Notes: generated from the letters alone by a model not told the origin. 64,000 nt of DNA from Sedimenticola_A sp040506895 (GCA_040506895.1 JBEVVY010000001.1:2201474-2265473), one strand, 5' to 3'. Positions 17,446 to 26,880 are shown, numbered from the stretch's first letter. Numbers and translations are program-made.

Positions 17446-18216
17446 TCACTTCCTTTTTCCAGTTTTTCTATCCTCCTGTTGTTGTGAAGTTGAGTGCCTG
17501 AAGCGGTAACTGTCATTGCCGGTTTCAATGATATGGCAGTGATGGGTTAGCCGGTCCAGCAGTGCTGTTGTCAGCTTGGGATCACCAAAGACAGATGACC
17601 ACTCTGAGAAGCTCAGGTTGGTTGTGATAATGATGCTGGTCTTTTCATAGAGCTTGCCGATCAGGTGGAACAGCAATGCTCCACCGGATTGACTGAACGG
17701 CAGGTAACCCAGTTCGTCGAGTATCACCAGGTCAGTATGCATCAGGCGGTTAGCGATACGCCCCTGTTTGCCGTTGAGCTTTTCCTGTTCCAGCTGATTA
17801 ACCAGTTCGATGGTGGGCAGGAAGCGTACGCGCAGATGGTGGTGCTGTATGGCCTGCACCGCAATGGCCGTAGCCAGATGGGTTTTGCCCGTGCCCGGGC
17901 CACCTACGAAGACCACATTCTGGGCATCTTCAATGAACTCACAGCGGTGTAAAGCGCGTATCAGGGCTTCATCTACCTGGCTTTCCCTAAACTCGAAGCC
18001 AGCCAGATCCCGATAGGCCGGGAACCTGGCGGCTTTCATCTGGTAGTTTATTGAGCGCACTTCGCGTTCAGCCACTTCGGCCTTGAGCAGTGTTTCCAGG
18101 ATAGGAACAGCCTGTTGATAGATCGGTGCCGCCTGTTTTGACATGGTGGCAACCGTATCGGCCATACCGAACAGCTTGAGGGATTTAAGGGTGGTAACCA
18201 TGGCATCTGCCGTCAT
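17446..18216 (-). CDS. istB: IS21 helper ATPase IstB
   Basis: 256-residue AAA+ helper of IS21 transposition. Walker A is FVGGPGTGKTHLATAIA, Walker B is TDLVILDELGYLPF, then IIITTNLSFSEW (sensor I) and LDRLTHHCHII, all standard IstB motifs. IstB selects target DNA and stimulates the IstA transposase. ATG overlaps the istA stop by four bases. Looks intact. Confidence 0.96.
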   Translation of the reverse strand: MTADAMVTTLKSLKLFGMADTVATMSKQAAPIYQQAVPILETLLKAEVAEREVRSINYQMKAARFPAYRDLAGFEFRESQVDEALIRALHRCEFIEDAQNVVFVGGPGTGKTHLATAIAVQAIQHHHLRVRFLPTIELVNQLEQEKLNGKQGRIANRLMHTDLVILDELGYLPFSQSGGALLFHLIGKLYEKTSIIITTNLSFSEWSSVFGDPKLTTALLDRLTHHCHIIETGNDSYRFRHSTSQQQEDRKTGKRK

Positions 18217-19432
18217 TGCTGCTTCCTCCTGAGTCTGTCATAACGGTGGGTATCTGCTGTCGGCTCTGTGACCAGCTTCAGAGCAGCAGGTGGTTGAGTA
18301 GGTTCTGGCTTGGGCTTATCTGTGATCCTGCTCAGACAGTTGATGACATGCTGCTTGGAGGGGCGGTCGATCTTTAACGCCTCTTCTACCGCACGTTCGA
18401 CCAGCGCTTCATCATGCAGCAGCACAAGCGCTAGTACGTCGACCATCTCCCGGTCACCGCTGGGACGCTTGAGCAGCTTGCGTTGTAGCCGCTTAAAGCT
18501 CTCGGGTAGCTCATGGAATGGCGCACCATTGCGTAAAGCACCGGGCTTCCGCTGCACGACTGACAGGTAATGGCGCCAGTCGTAGATGGTTTTCCCGGGG
18601 AAACTATGATCACGGCTAAAGACGCGTTCATGAACGGCTACCACCTGGGCTTCGGCCACAATGACCAGCCGGTCGGCATACACGCGTAGACTAACTGGTC
18701 GGTTGGCAAAGCTGGCCGGCACACTGTAGCGGTTGTTGTCGTAGGTAATCAGACAGGTGGAGCTGACCCGCTTGTTGTACTCGACAAAGCCATCGAAGGC
18801 TGCAGGCGCCTCCATCAAGTGTTCACGCTCTGCCTGCCAGTAATCGCCTATGGTGCGACGCTTGTCTTCCGGGTGCGGCAGCTCCTGCCACAGATCAAGA
18901 CAGCGCTGCCTGAGCCACAGGTTCAGTCCTGCCAGTGATTTGAAGGCGGGTGCGCCCTGCCAGATGCGTCTCCTGGCATCGAGTACATTCTTCTCGACCT
19001 GGCCTTTCTCCCAGCCTGCTGCCGGGTTGCAGAACTCGGCCTCGAACAGATAATGGCTGACCATGGCGGTAAAACGCTTGTTTACATCCCGCTGTTTGCC
19101 TTTGCGGACTTTATCCACTGCCGTCTTCATGTTGTCGTAGATGCCACGCTCCGGCACGCCACCGAAGGTGACAAAGGCATGATAGTGAGCGTCGAATAGC
19201 ATCTCATGGCTTTGCATCAGGTAAGCACGCATGAAGAACACGCGGCTGTGGCTGAGCTTGAAATGAGCAACCAGCAGCTTGGTGTTGACGCCATTGAGCT
19301 GAACGTAGTCTTCGCTCCAGTCGAACTGAAACGCCTCTCCTGGTGCAAAGGATAACGGCACAAAGGTGTTCTTGGCGGCGGTCTTCTTGGCTTCCTGCTG
19401 CTCAGCCCGCCAGTTGCGGGCAAAGGCGGCTA
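18213..19432 (-). CDS. istA: IS21 transposase IstA (N-terminus missing in an N run)
   Basis: The visible part, ~406 residues, includes the DDE catalytic core: FQFDWSED (first Asp), RGIYDNMKTAV (second Asp) and WEKGQVEKNV (Glu). The frame enters the N run at 19432 with no start, so roughly the first 100 residues, including the HTH, are in the gap. The gap size (407) fits the missing coding plus the IS end. A downstream ATG/GTG in the visible part is not the true start. Confidence 0.93.
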
Positions 19433-19839
19433 NNNNNNNNNNNNNNNNNNNNNNNNNNNNNNNNNNNNNNNNNNNNNNNNNNNNNNNNNNNNNNNNNNNN
19501 NNNNNNNNNNNNNNNNNNNNNNNNNNNNNNNNNNNNNNNNNNNNNNNNNNNNNNNNNNNNNNNNNNNNNNNNNNNNNNNNNNNNNNNNNNNNNNNNNNNN
19601 NNNNNNNNNNNNNNNNNNNNNNNNNNNNNNNNNNNNNNNNNNNNNNNNNNNNNNNNNNNNNNNNNNNNNNNNNNNNNNNNNNNNNNNNNNNNNNNNNNNN
19701 NNNNNNNNNNNNNNNNNNNNNNNNNNNNNNNNNNNNNNNNNNNNNNNNNNNNNNNNNNNNNNNNNNNNNNNNNNNNNNNNNNNNNNNNNNNNNNNNNNNN
19801 NNNNNNNNNNNNNNNNNNNNNNNNNNNNNNNNNNNNNNN
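19433..19839. other. N run (407) inside the IS21 element
   Basis: Separates the istA body from the last 90 bp of the IS right end (19840-19929). The right-hand contig carries exactly 90 bp of IS before unique integrase sequence, similar to the 91-bp overlap seen at pilE, so the assembler's k-mer was probably about 91. Confidence 0.85.
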
Positions 19840-19869
19840 CAAAGCCTTGATGCAGGTAGAGTTGTACGT

Positions 19870-19929
19870 GGGTCAAAATTCGATGCAAATTATGGGGATA
19901 GGTGGGTCAGTTTTGGGTGCAATTCAACA
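19870..19929. repeat. IS21 right terminal inverted repeat
   Basis: Reads, on the minus strand, TGTTGAATTGC ... ACTGACCCA ... TTTGCATCGAATTTTGACCC. Its last base, 19929, is the junction with the integrase gene. Confidence 0.85.
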
Positions 19930-20959
19930 GTTGAGCATCCCACTCGCAGGAAACCGCTATTTGATCGATCAGCCCATATAATGCAGCCCTGCTTAGAATG
20001 CGTTTCCAGGCTGTTTTAGGCTCTACTAAATGTCCGGTCTTTCCATGGCCAGGAAATACAAATGGACTGCCTTCTGTTTTTTCTTCTTCGGCTTTCCGTT
20101 TCGCTTCAGCTTTACGCTGCCTCAGAACATCGATAACGCCAGCTACCAAGGGCAAGGTATGAGATTCTCCGGCTTTGGTTTCTGGAATCTTCCACTCTTC
20201 CCGCTCAAAACTGATCTGGTCCCAGCGCATTGCCAGAACATTGGCCCTCCTAGCTCCCGTAAGCAGTGCCACCAAAAAGAAATCTCTAATCGTTGTATTA
20301 GGTTCATTGGCCAGGGCTTTGAAGAACCTGGGCAGCTCATCTGCCTGAAGGAATCTGTCTCGAGACTGTTCCTTGAATTTCTTTATCCCTTTTGCTGGAT
20401 TGCCTTGTTTCCATCCCCAATCGGAAGCCTTGGAAAACATGCTGCTGATCAGTGATAGTGTTCTATTTGCAGCGTAGATACCGGATTCTTTACCTATCTT
20501 TGAATGGAGCGCCTGAATATCACTGCTTTTGATGTTGGATAACTTCTTATTTCGCCATTTGGATAGATAGCTGTCATATCGCTGCTGATCGTCTTTCCAG
20601 GACCGTTTATGCACCTTCGAATGCAAATCCATATAAACCTGGAATAGCCCCCCGAATGTCTCTTCATCCTTGATGGATCGCTTCTCATCATTTGGGTTAT
20701 TCCCGGCGTTGATTTTCTGATTAGCGTCCAGCGCTTCATTCCTGGCCTGTTCAATGGTCATTTGAGGATATTTCCCCAATGTGACCATTAACGGACGGCC
20801 TTTCATCTTGCGATAGACAACAAACGACTTAGAGCCGGTTCCCGTTATCCTGATTCCAAGACCTGGGGTTTTCTTGTCCCGATAGATTGCCCTCTTACCT
20901 TTGCCCGGTATTGGGAGCGCATCAATCGACCGTTTTGTGAAATTAAATTCTTTTTCCAT
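19907..20959 (-). pseudogene. Island tyrosine recombinase, truncated by IS21
   Basis: 343 residues are encoded by island DNA (20959 down to 19930); the final residues before the stop at 19907 come from the IS end. N-terminal DUF4102 arm-binding domain (FTKRSIDALPIPGKGKRAIY...GLGIRITGTGSKSFVV), SAM-like core-binding domain, then the catalytic domain with box I Arg (LLTGARRANVLAMRW) and the beta-hairpin Lys (IPETKAGESHTLPL). The HxxR, His/Trp and nucleophilic Tyr region is absent. The enzyme should be inactive unless the missing part is supplied from within the N run and re-joined. Family integrases usually insert in tRNA genes, as here. Confidence 0.9.
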
Positions 20960-20988
20960 GCCTTTTTACCAGAATATGATTCCTTTTC

Positions 20989-21048
20989 GGGATTACCCCG
21001 GGACTACCTAATGACCCCGTATTCCACCGGGACTACCCCGGGACTACC
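20989..21048 (+). promoter_or_regulatory. Right integrase arm-type sites (two phased pairs)
   Basis: GGGATTACC 20989-20997, GGGACTACC 21000-21008, 21029-21037 and 21040-21048. Each pair is spaced 11 bp start-to-start, all in one orientation, matching the pair at 10690-10709. They lie just upstream of the integrase start (20959), so integrase could also repress its own promoter. The remaining sequence between 20959 and 21363 holds attR and no gene. Confidence 0.8.
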
Positions 21049-21165
21049 CTACATATATTGAAAGCGAATGATAAAAGCAGCCCCATAATGAATATAATAC
21101 TCTGATAGTAAAGGTCAGTATAGATTCGGAGTGTTTGGGAAAGATCAAAAAATATGACAACCCTG

Positions 21166-21214
21166 TGATTCGTAATCAGTAGGTCAGCGGTTCGATTCCG
21201 CTCAGTGGCTCCAT
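21166..21214 (+). repeat. attR: 49-bp tRNA-Thr fragment
   Basis: Identical to 10596-10644 over 49 bp. It carries only the 3' half of the tRNA (anticodon loop onwards) and lacks the 5' acceptor and D arm, so it is not a tRNA gene. Confidence 0.93.
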
Positions 21215-21362
21215 CCCCTCCCCGGGCAGATCCAATCGACCCCAACCCCTTCAGTTTCAGGCCTTTCGGCCGATCAATTCCCTACAAACGATAAAAATTA
21301 CTAATTTCCGACAGAAATCAGCTGTAGATTCTGAATATCGGTACGGGAGGAGACAGGTATTC

Positions 21363-23387
21363 ATGAACAAGGCGTTCCAGAACTGGACACTCAAGCACAA
21401 GCTGTGGGCAGGCTATGTCGTGCTCCTGGTTATTCTTGCGATCATTTCGTTTATTGCCGTACAGAGACTCACGGATGCGGAAAACGCGGTCACGGAGATG
21501 ATCCACAAGCGCCAGCCTGCAACCCTGATGACCAAGGAGCTGGCCACACAGATCAACTTCAGCGCCAGCCAGCTCGGCTTCTATCTTTCAGACAAGGAAG
21601 AATCCAACAAGCAGCAGTTTCTTGAGGGTATCGAACAATCGGCGCAGACCCTCCAACAGCTCAGCAGCCTGCCTGCCATAACCGCTGACAGCGAATCCAA
21701 CACCCTGATCGAAAGGCTGTCAGGGAATATCACCCGCTTCGATCAGCTGGGAAAGCGCCTGCTCGAGCTGGCCACCGACCGCGAGAAGAACTTCCCGGGC
21801 ATGGTCTATGCCAACAACGGCATCAACCCCCTGAACCGGCAGATGATCGATCTCACCTCCCAGATGATCATATCGGAAGACGAAGAGGAGTCCACGAACG
21901 AACGCAAGGCCCTGCTCCTCACCCTGTCCAACCTGCGTCACACCTGGAGCAACGTGATCAACAGCATCCGCTCCTACCTCGCCTTTCGCACCGACACGGT
22001 GCTGCAGGATCTCGATATCTACCTCGACCAGACCACACTGCACCTGGAAAGGATCGGGGAGATGAGCGACCTGCTGACCCTCGACCAGGAGGATTCGCTG
22101 GACCAGTTCACCACCCTGCTCGAACAGTTCAAGCAGAATCTCGATCAATTGAAACAGATTCACAGCGGCCCCCGCTGGCGTACCGACGCCTGGCTGGTGA
22201 AGAGTGAAGCCACCCCCCTGTTCAAGCAGATCGATACCGACCTGACCGCGCTGCTCACCATACAGACCCAGGCCATCGAACGCACCTCGAACACCCTCAC
22301 TTCCCTGCTGAAGAAAACCACGGCTTTCGTTTCCGCGCTGCTCGTCTTGGGGCTGGGAATAGGTATTGTGCTGGCATGGCTCAGCGCCCGCACGGTAACC
22401 AGGCCCATCAACCAGATCACCCTCGCCATGAACGATATCGCCGAAGGTGAAGGCGACCTTACCCATCGCCTGGATGACTCGGCAACAGATGAAACCGGCC
22501 AGCTGGCCAGGAGCTTCAATATCTTCGTCGAGAAGATCCACCAGCTGGCGAAACACACCGCCAATACCACGGACGAGGTGATTGGCGCGGTGAATCACAC
22601 CACCGAGACGACCCGCCTGATCTCCAGCAAGGTGCTGGACCAGAACCGGGAGACCGAGCAGGTTGCCACCGCCATTGCAGAGATGTCCGCAACCATCAAC
22701 GAAATTGCCCAGAACGCGGTCAGCGCAGAGGACGCCGCCAAGCATGCCGAGCAGGGTGCGGAGACCGGCAAGTCCGTCGTCTCGGCCAGCGCGGACGCCA
22801 TCGATGCGCTGAACAGCGAGATCCGCTCGGCCACCGAGGTGATCGGCAAGGTGGAGAGCGACAGCGAAGCCATCGGCAGTGTGCTCGATGTCATCAAGGG
22901 CATAGCGGACCAGACCAACCTGCTGGCCCTCAATGCCGCCATCGAGGCGGCCCGCGCCGGAGAACAGGGGCGCGGTTTCGCGGTGGTGGCTGACGAGGTG
23001 CGCAACCTGGCGATCCAGACCCAGAACTCCGCGAGCGAGATCGAGACCATGATCTCCCACCTGCAGGAGAACGTACACCAGGCGGTATCCGTCATGAAGG
23101 CCGGCAATACGGCGGCAGAGCGCAACGTGGAACAGGCAGCGCGCGCCCGCCAGTCGCTGCTCGAAATCACCGACGCCATCGACACCATCAGCGCGATGAA
23201 CACCCGGATCGCAACCGCCTCGGAGGAGCAGTCCGCGGTGACCAACGATGTGAGCAACAGCGTCACGGCCATCCGCGGGATGAGCGAGGAGGCAGCCCGC
23301 AATGCCAAGACCAGCCTCGACGTGACCGAGAAACTGGGGGCGCTGGCCACCGAACTGCAGGGCGTGGTGCACCAGTTCAAACTCTAG
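21363..23387 (+). CDS. Methyl-accepting chemotaxis protein
   Basis: 674 residues. Membrane helix ~14-34 (LWAGYVVLLVILAIISFIAV), a ~280-residue helical periplasmic sensor, second helix ~313-337, HAMP (ARTVTRPINQITLAMNDIAEGEGDLTHRL), then the signalling domain with the hairpin-tip signature IADQTNLLALNAAIEAARAGEQGRGFAVVADEVR shortened here as its core only. Sensor type is a four-helix-bundle-like domain; ligand unknown. No CheB/CheR pentapeptide at the C-terminus. RBS GGAGGAGA upstream of the ATG. Confidence 0.93.
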   Translation: MNKAFQNWTLKHKLWAGYVVLLVILAIISFIAVQRLTDAENAVTEMIHKRQPATLMTKELATQINFSASQLGFYLSDKEESNKQQFLEGIEQSAQTLQQLSSLPAITADSESNTLIERLSGNITRFDQLGKRLLELATDREKNFPGMVYANNGINPLNRQMIDLTSQMIISEDEEESTNERKALLLTLSNLRHTWSNVINSIRSYLAFRTDTVLQDLDIYLDQTTLHLERIGEMSDLLTLDQEDSLDQFTTLLEQFKQNLDQLKQIHSGPRWRTDAWLVKSEATPLFKQIDTDLTALLTIQTQAIERTSNTLTSLLKKTTAFVSALLVLGLGIGIVLAWLSARTVTRPINQITLAMNDIAEGEGDLTHRLDDSATDETGQLARSFNIFVEKIHQLAKHTANTTDEVIGAVNHTTETTRLISSKVLDQNRETEQVATAIAEMSATINEIAQNAVSAEDAAKHAEQGAETGKSVVSASADAIDALNSEIRSATEVIGKVESDSEAIGSVLDVIKGIADQTNLLALNAAIEAARAGEQGRGFAVVADEVRNLAIQTQNSASEIETMISHLQENVHQAVSVMKAGNTAAERNVEQAARARQSLLEITDAIDTISAMNTRIATASEEQSAVTNDVSNSVTAIRGMSEEAARNAKTSLDVTEKLGALATELQGVVHQFKL

Positions 23388-23465
23388 TGGCTCGCATGGC
23401 TTCCACTTGCATCCCCCCTTCACACCTGTAAAGATGCCCGCCCCTGACAGCGTTCGAGATGCACC

Positions 23466-24317
23466 ATGACCACCCTTTTCGTCAACAGGCTCACCGTGAT
23501 GGACCTCTCCTATCTCGATCCCGAGAGGGGATTGCTGGGCGAGAGCTGGATGGTCGACGTAGAACTGGACGGCTCCCTCGACCACCAGGGCATGGTGCTG
23601 GACTTCGCCAAGGTGAAGAATCAGGTGAAGCAGACCATCGACCTCCACTTCGACCACAAATTGCTGGTGCCGACTGCCTATGAAGGCTGCCAAGTGTCGG
23701 TACAGGAGCATCGCAGCGAGGTGCTGTTCAGGCTCACTTCAGGGGCGGAGATAAGGCACAGCGCACCACTAAGCGCCGTCACCACCCTGGACGTCGTACG
23801 CATCGACGAGAACTCATTGAGCGAGGCCATCATCGACACCCTGAGGCCGCAACTGCCGGACAACGTGATGGGCATCAGGATCAGGCTGCACACCGAATCG
23901 ATTGAGGGCGCACACTACCAGTACAGCCACGGCCTGAAGCACCATGAAGGCAACTGCCAGAGAATAGCCCACGGCCACCGATCACGGATCGTGATCGAGC
24001 GCAACGGGGTGAGGGATCTGGAGCTGGAGAAACAGTGGGCCGATCGCTGGCACGACACCTACATCGCCACCCGCGGCGACCTGCTGGAGAGTTTCGAAAA
24101 GGATGGCACCGCCTTCCACCGCTTCGGCTACACCGCAAACCAGGGACTTTTCGAACTGGAACTGCCGAGTGCCAGCTGCCATATCATCGACAGCGACTCG
24201 ACGGTGGAGAATATCGCCCAGTACCTGGCCGACCGGCTGAAGCAGGAACATCCCGAAGAGAGCTTCAGGATCTACGCCTTCGAGGGCGTGGACAAGGGAG
24301 CGGTCGGCGTCGCCTGA
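23466..24317 (+). CDS. Tandem 6-pyruvoyl-tetrahydropterin-synthase-fold protein
   Basis: 283 residues made of two PTPS/QueD-like halves. The first half has the C-terminal PTPS motif (GMVLDFAKVK...HFDHKLLVPT) but its usual HGHNY position reads LGESWMVDV, without zinc histidines. The second half has the N-terminal metal and catalytic features (YSHGLKHHEGNCQRIAHGH: Cys and His ligands) and an end like STVENIAQYLADRL...IYAFEG. The family converts dihydroneopterin triphosphate to carboxytetrahydropterin (queuosine) or to biopterin precursors. Which reaction this fused form performs is not clear. Converges on the dihydroorotase gene with 9 bp between them. Confidence 0.75.
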   Translation: MTTLFVNRLTVMDLSYLDPERGLLGESWMVDVELDGSLDHQGMVLDFAKVKNQVKQTIDLHFDHKLLVPTAYEGCQVSVQEHRSEVLFRLTSGAEIRHSAPLSAVTTLDVVRIDENSLSEAIIDTLRPQLPDNVMGIRIRLHTESIEGAHYQYSHGLKHHEGNCQRIAHGHRSRIVIERNGVRDLELEKQWADRWHDTYIATRGDLLESFEKDGTAFHRFGYTANQGLFELELPSASCHIIDSDSTVENIAQYLADRLKQEHPEESFRIYAFEGVDKGAVGVA

Positions 24318-24326
24318 CCACCCGGA

Positions 24327-25664
24327 TCAGCGCTCGAACTCCAGGCGCCGACCACGGACGGTACCGTTCACCCTGCCATCGCTATAGGCGAGCTGACCAT
24401 TGACGAATGTCTTCAGCACCCTGGAACGCAACTTGTCACCCTCCAGCGGTGACCAACCACATTTGTAGAGCACATCTTCGCGTTCGACACGGTAGGGGCT
24501 GTCCAGGTCGAGCAGCACCAGGTCCGCCCAGTAGCCCTCCCGCAGGTAACCGCGCTCCTTTATATTGAACATGCGTGCCGGTCCGTGACTGGTCTTCTCC
24601 ACCAGCTGCTCGAGACTGATCAGGCCGTCGTGGTAGAGCTCCAGCGCCATGGGCAGTGCCCACTGCACCAGGGGGAGTCCCGCCGGGGCATTGAAGTAGG
24701 TGCCGAGTTTCTCCTCGAGGGTGTGGGGGGCGTGGTCCGTGCCGATCACGTCGATACGATCATCCGCCACCGCCTTGCGGATCGCCTCCTTGTCCTCCGC
24801 CGTCTTGATTGCCGGGTTGCACTTGATGAAGCTGCCCTTGAGTTCGTAATCGGTGTTGTCGAAGTAGAGATGGTGGACACAGGCCTCGGCGGTGATGCGC
24901 TTGTTGTCCAGGGGGCCCGGTTCGAACAGCTCCAGCTCTTTGGCGGTGGTCAGGTGCAGTACGTGCAGCCTCGTGCCATGACGCTTCGCCAGGTCGACGG
25001 CGAAGGAGGAGGACTTGTAGCAGGCTGCCTCGCTACGGATCACCGGGTGGTACTCCATGGGCACGTCTTCGCCATACTCCTCGCGAAATCTCGCCTCGTT
25101 CTCCAGGATCATGGGGGTGTCCTCGCAATGGGTCGCGAGCAGAACCGGTGCATCCTTGAAGATCGCCTCGAGCACCTCTTCACGGTTCACCAGCATGTTG
25201 CCGGTGGATGCCCCCATGAACACCTTGATACCACAGGCCTTCTTCGGATCCAGGTCCTGGATCTCCCGCAGGTTGTCGTTGGTGGCACCGAAGTAGAAAC
25301 TGTAGTTGGCCAGCGCCCGGTCGGCGGCCAGGGCGAGCTTGTCGTCCAGGGCCTCGCGTGTGGTGGTCTGGGGGTTGGTGTTGGGCATATCCATAAAGCT
25401 GGTGATGCCTCCCGCCACCGCCGCACGGGACTCGCTCTGCATATCCGCCTTGTGGCCCGCCCCCGGCTCACGGAAGTGAACCTGGTCGTCGATCATCCCC
25501 GGCAGCAGGCAGTTGCCGTTGGCGTCGATCACCCGGGTGTTGCCCTGGGCACTGATCTCCGGGGCGATCTGTTCAATCCGCCCATTGGCGATCAGCAGGT
25601 CACCCTCGAGAACCATGCCGTCGTTGACCATGCGTGCATTCTTGATCAGTGTCTGCTCTGACAT
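24327..25664 (-). CDS. pyrC: Dihydroorotase (class I type)
   Basis: 445 residues; converts carbamoyl-aspartate to dihydroorotate in pyrimidine synthesis. Cyclic amidohydrolase motifs are clear: PGMIDDQVHFREPG near 60, GIKVFMGAST (carbamylated Lys), ATHCEDTP and HVLHLTTAKE (His ligands), IGTDHAPHT (catalytic Asp). The first metal motif is QVH instead of HVH, so one zinc His is replaced; I recall the same change in a subset of bacterial dihydroorotases. MSEQ start at 25664, one base after the gloB stop, so translationally linked to gloB. Could also be a related hydantoinase-like amidohydrolase. Confidence 0.85.
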   Translation of the reverse strand: MSEQTLIKNARMVNDGMVLEGDLLIANGRIEQIAPEISAQGNTRVIDANGNCLLPGMIDDQVHFREPGAGHKADMQSESRAAVAGGITSFMDMPNTNPQTTTREALDDKLALAADRALANYSFYFGATNDNLREIQDLDPKKACGIKVFMGASTGNMLVNREEVLEAIFKDAPVLLATHCEDTPMILENEARFREEYGEDVPMEYHPVIRSEAACYKSSSFAVDLAKRHGTRLHVLHLTTAKELELFEPGPLDNKRITAEACVHHLYFDNTDYELKGSFIKCNPAIKTAEDKEAIRKAVADDRIDVIGTDHAPHTLEEKLGTYFNAPAGLPLVQWALPMALELYHDGLISLEQLVEKTSHGPARMFNIKERGYLREGYWADLVLLDLDSPYRVEREDVLYKCGWSPLEGDKLRSRVLKTFVNGQLAYSDGRVNGTVRGRRLEFER

Positions 25665-25665
25665 A

Positions 25666-26445
25666 TCAGTCGTACTCTCTGTCTTTCCAGGTCCGTACCG
25701 CGGTAAACACCTCGGCGCCACTGTTCAGTTCACTTCCCGCGTAACGGCCGGCGGCGGCTATCACCTCCGCCACACCGGTACGCAGAAAAGGGTTGGTCTG
25801 TAACTCGAGTTCCAGGCTGGAGGGCACAGTAGGCTCCCCTCTCTCCCTCAACCCGCGGGCATTCGCCTCCCGCTCGGCCAGTGCCGGATTGTCCGGCTCC
25901 ACCCAGCGGGCAAAGCCGAGATTGGCCAGGGTGTACTCATGGGCACAGTAGACCAGGGTTTCGGGAGGCAGGCCGGCAATGCGTTGCAATGACCGGTGCA
26001 GCTGTTCATGGGTGCCACTGAAGACCCGGCCGCAACCGGCGGCGAAGAGGGTATCACCACAGAACAGGGCACCCTCTCCGAAGTATGCCACGTGCCCCTC
26101 GGTATGCCCGGGCACATCCATCACCTGCAGGCGGGCCTGCAGGCCCGGCAATGCAATGGTGTCGCCATCAGCCACGGGGCGCTCCACGGTCCTGATCGCC
26201 TCGTTCGCCGGACCGTAGACCACCGCTTGCGGAAAGGCCGCCTTGAGATCCGCCACGCCCCCGGTATGGTCACCATGCTTGTGGGTGATCAGGACCGCGC
26301 CCAGGCTGAGTTTCTCCCTGCGCAGCAGATCCAGAACAGGCTCCTCGTCACCGGGATCCACCACGGCAACCGTGCTGCTGCCGGGCTCCCGCAACAACCA
26401 GATATAGTTGTCGTCGAAAGCGCGAATCGGGGTGATCTCCAGCAT
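25666..26445 (-). CDS. gloB: Hydroxyacylglutathione hydrolase (glyoxalase II)
   Basis: 259-residue metallo-beta-lactamase-fold enzyme that hydrolyses S-lactoylglutathione in methylglyoxal detoxification. Metal motif THKHGDHTGG (the His-x-His-x-Asp-His ligands are kept), VPGHTEGHVAY, FCGDTLFAAGCGR and YCAHEYTLANLGFA, which is the glyoxalase II substrate region. C-terminal PTVPSSLELELQTNPFLR is family-specific. Lies 9 bp after hisI. Confidence 0.93.
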   Translation of the reverse strand: MLEITPIRAFDDNYIWLLREPGSSTVAVVDPGDEEPVLDLLRREKLSLGAVLITHKHGDHTGGVADLKAAFPQAVVYGPANEAIRTVERPVADGDTIALPGLQARLQVMDVPGHTEGHVAYFGEGALFCGDTLFAAGCGRVFSGTHEQLHRSLQRIAGLPPETLVYCAHEYTLANLGFARWVEPDNPALAEREANARGLRERGEPTVPSSLELELQTNPFLRTGVAEVIAAAGRYAGSELNSGAEVFTAVRTWKDREYD

Positions 26446-26454
26446 CGCCGGTGC

Positions 26455-26880
26455 CTATTTTCCGTACAGCTCTTCGGGATCGATCAGGGGTTCGTCCACC
26501 ACTTCGACGCGATCACCGCGCACCGCGTTGTAGAAACAACTCCGGCGACCGGTATGACAGGCCGGTCCGGTCTGATCCACCAACAGCAGAATAGTGTCGC
26601 CGTCGCAGTCGAAACGCATATCCTTGAGCACCTGCACCTGCCCCGAAGACTCGCCCTTGCGCCAGAGCTGCTGGCGTGAACGGGACCAGTAGCAGACACG
26701 TCCTTTCTCCAGGGTCTCGTCAAGGGAGACCCGGTTCATCCAGGCCATCATCAGCACCTCTCCGCTATCATGCTGCTGGGCGATGGCCGGAATCAGGCCA
26801 TCGGCGTTGTACGGGAGATTGTCCAGCACCTCTTCCAGGGGCAGCCCTTCACCGAGTTTGAATTTTTCAGTCTGTTTCAT
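26455..26880 (-). CDS. hisI: Phosphoribosyl-AMP cyclohydrolase
   Basis: 141 residues; third step of histidine synthesis. Contains MMAWMNRVSLDETLEKGRVCYWSRSR (substrate loop), metal residues in FDCDGDTIL and the zinc Cys pair in GPACHTGRRSCFY. Standalone HisI, not fused to HisE. First gene of a hisI-gloB-pyrC run on the minus strand, divergent from fur. Confidence 0.95.
   Translation of the reverse strand: MKQTEKFKLGEGLPLEEVLDNLPYNADGLIPAIAQQHDSGEVLMMAWMNRVSLDETLEKGRVCYWSRSRQQLWRKGESSGQVQVLKDMRFDCDGDTILLLVDQTGPACHTGRRSCFYNAVRGDRVEVVDEPLIDPEELYGK

Larger units (their letters stand above)
17368..19929 (-). mobile_element. IS21-family insertion sequence
   Basis: Termini are TGTTGA...TCAACA with long imperfect inverted repeats containing ACTGACCCA and AATTTTGACCC motifs. 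It carries istA and istB with a four-base ATGA overlap, in the order istA-istB on the minus strand. About 2.56 kb as scaffolded, including a 407-N gap inside istA. The right end lies within the integrase gene, so the target duplication would begin at 19930; the left flank is in Ns. Confidence 0.92.

Noticed and set aside
21166..21214. Possible second tRNA-Thr
   Set aside because: Only the 3' half is present; no 5' acceptor or D arm, so it is an att site.
21033..21245. Small minus-strand open frame spanning attR
   Set aside because: It reads through the tRNA fragment and arm sites and has no coding features.
21720..23711. Long open frame antisense to the chemoreceptor gene (663 codons)
   Set aside because: High-GC third-position shadow of an intact MCP frame; no domain is visible.
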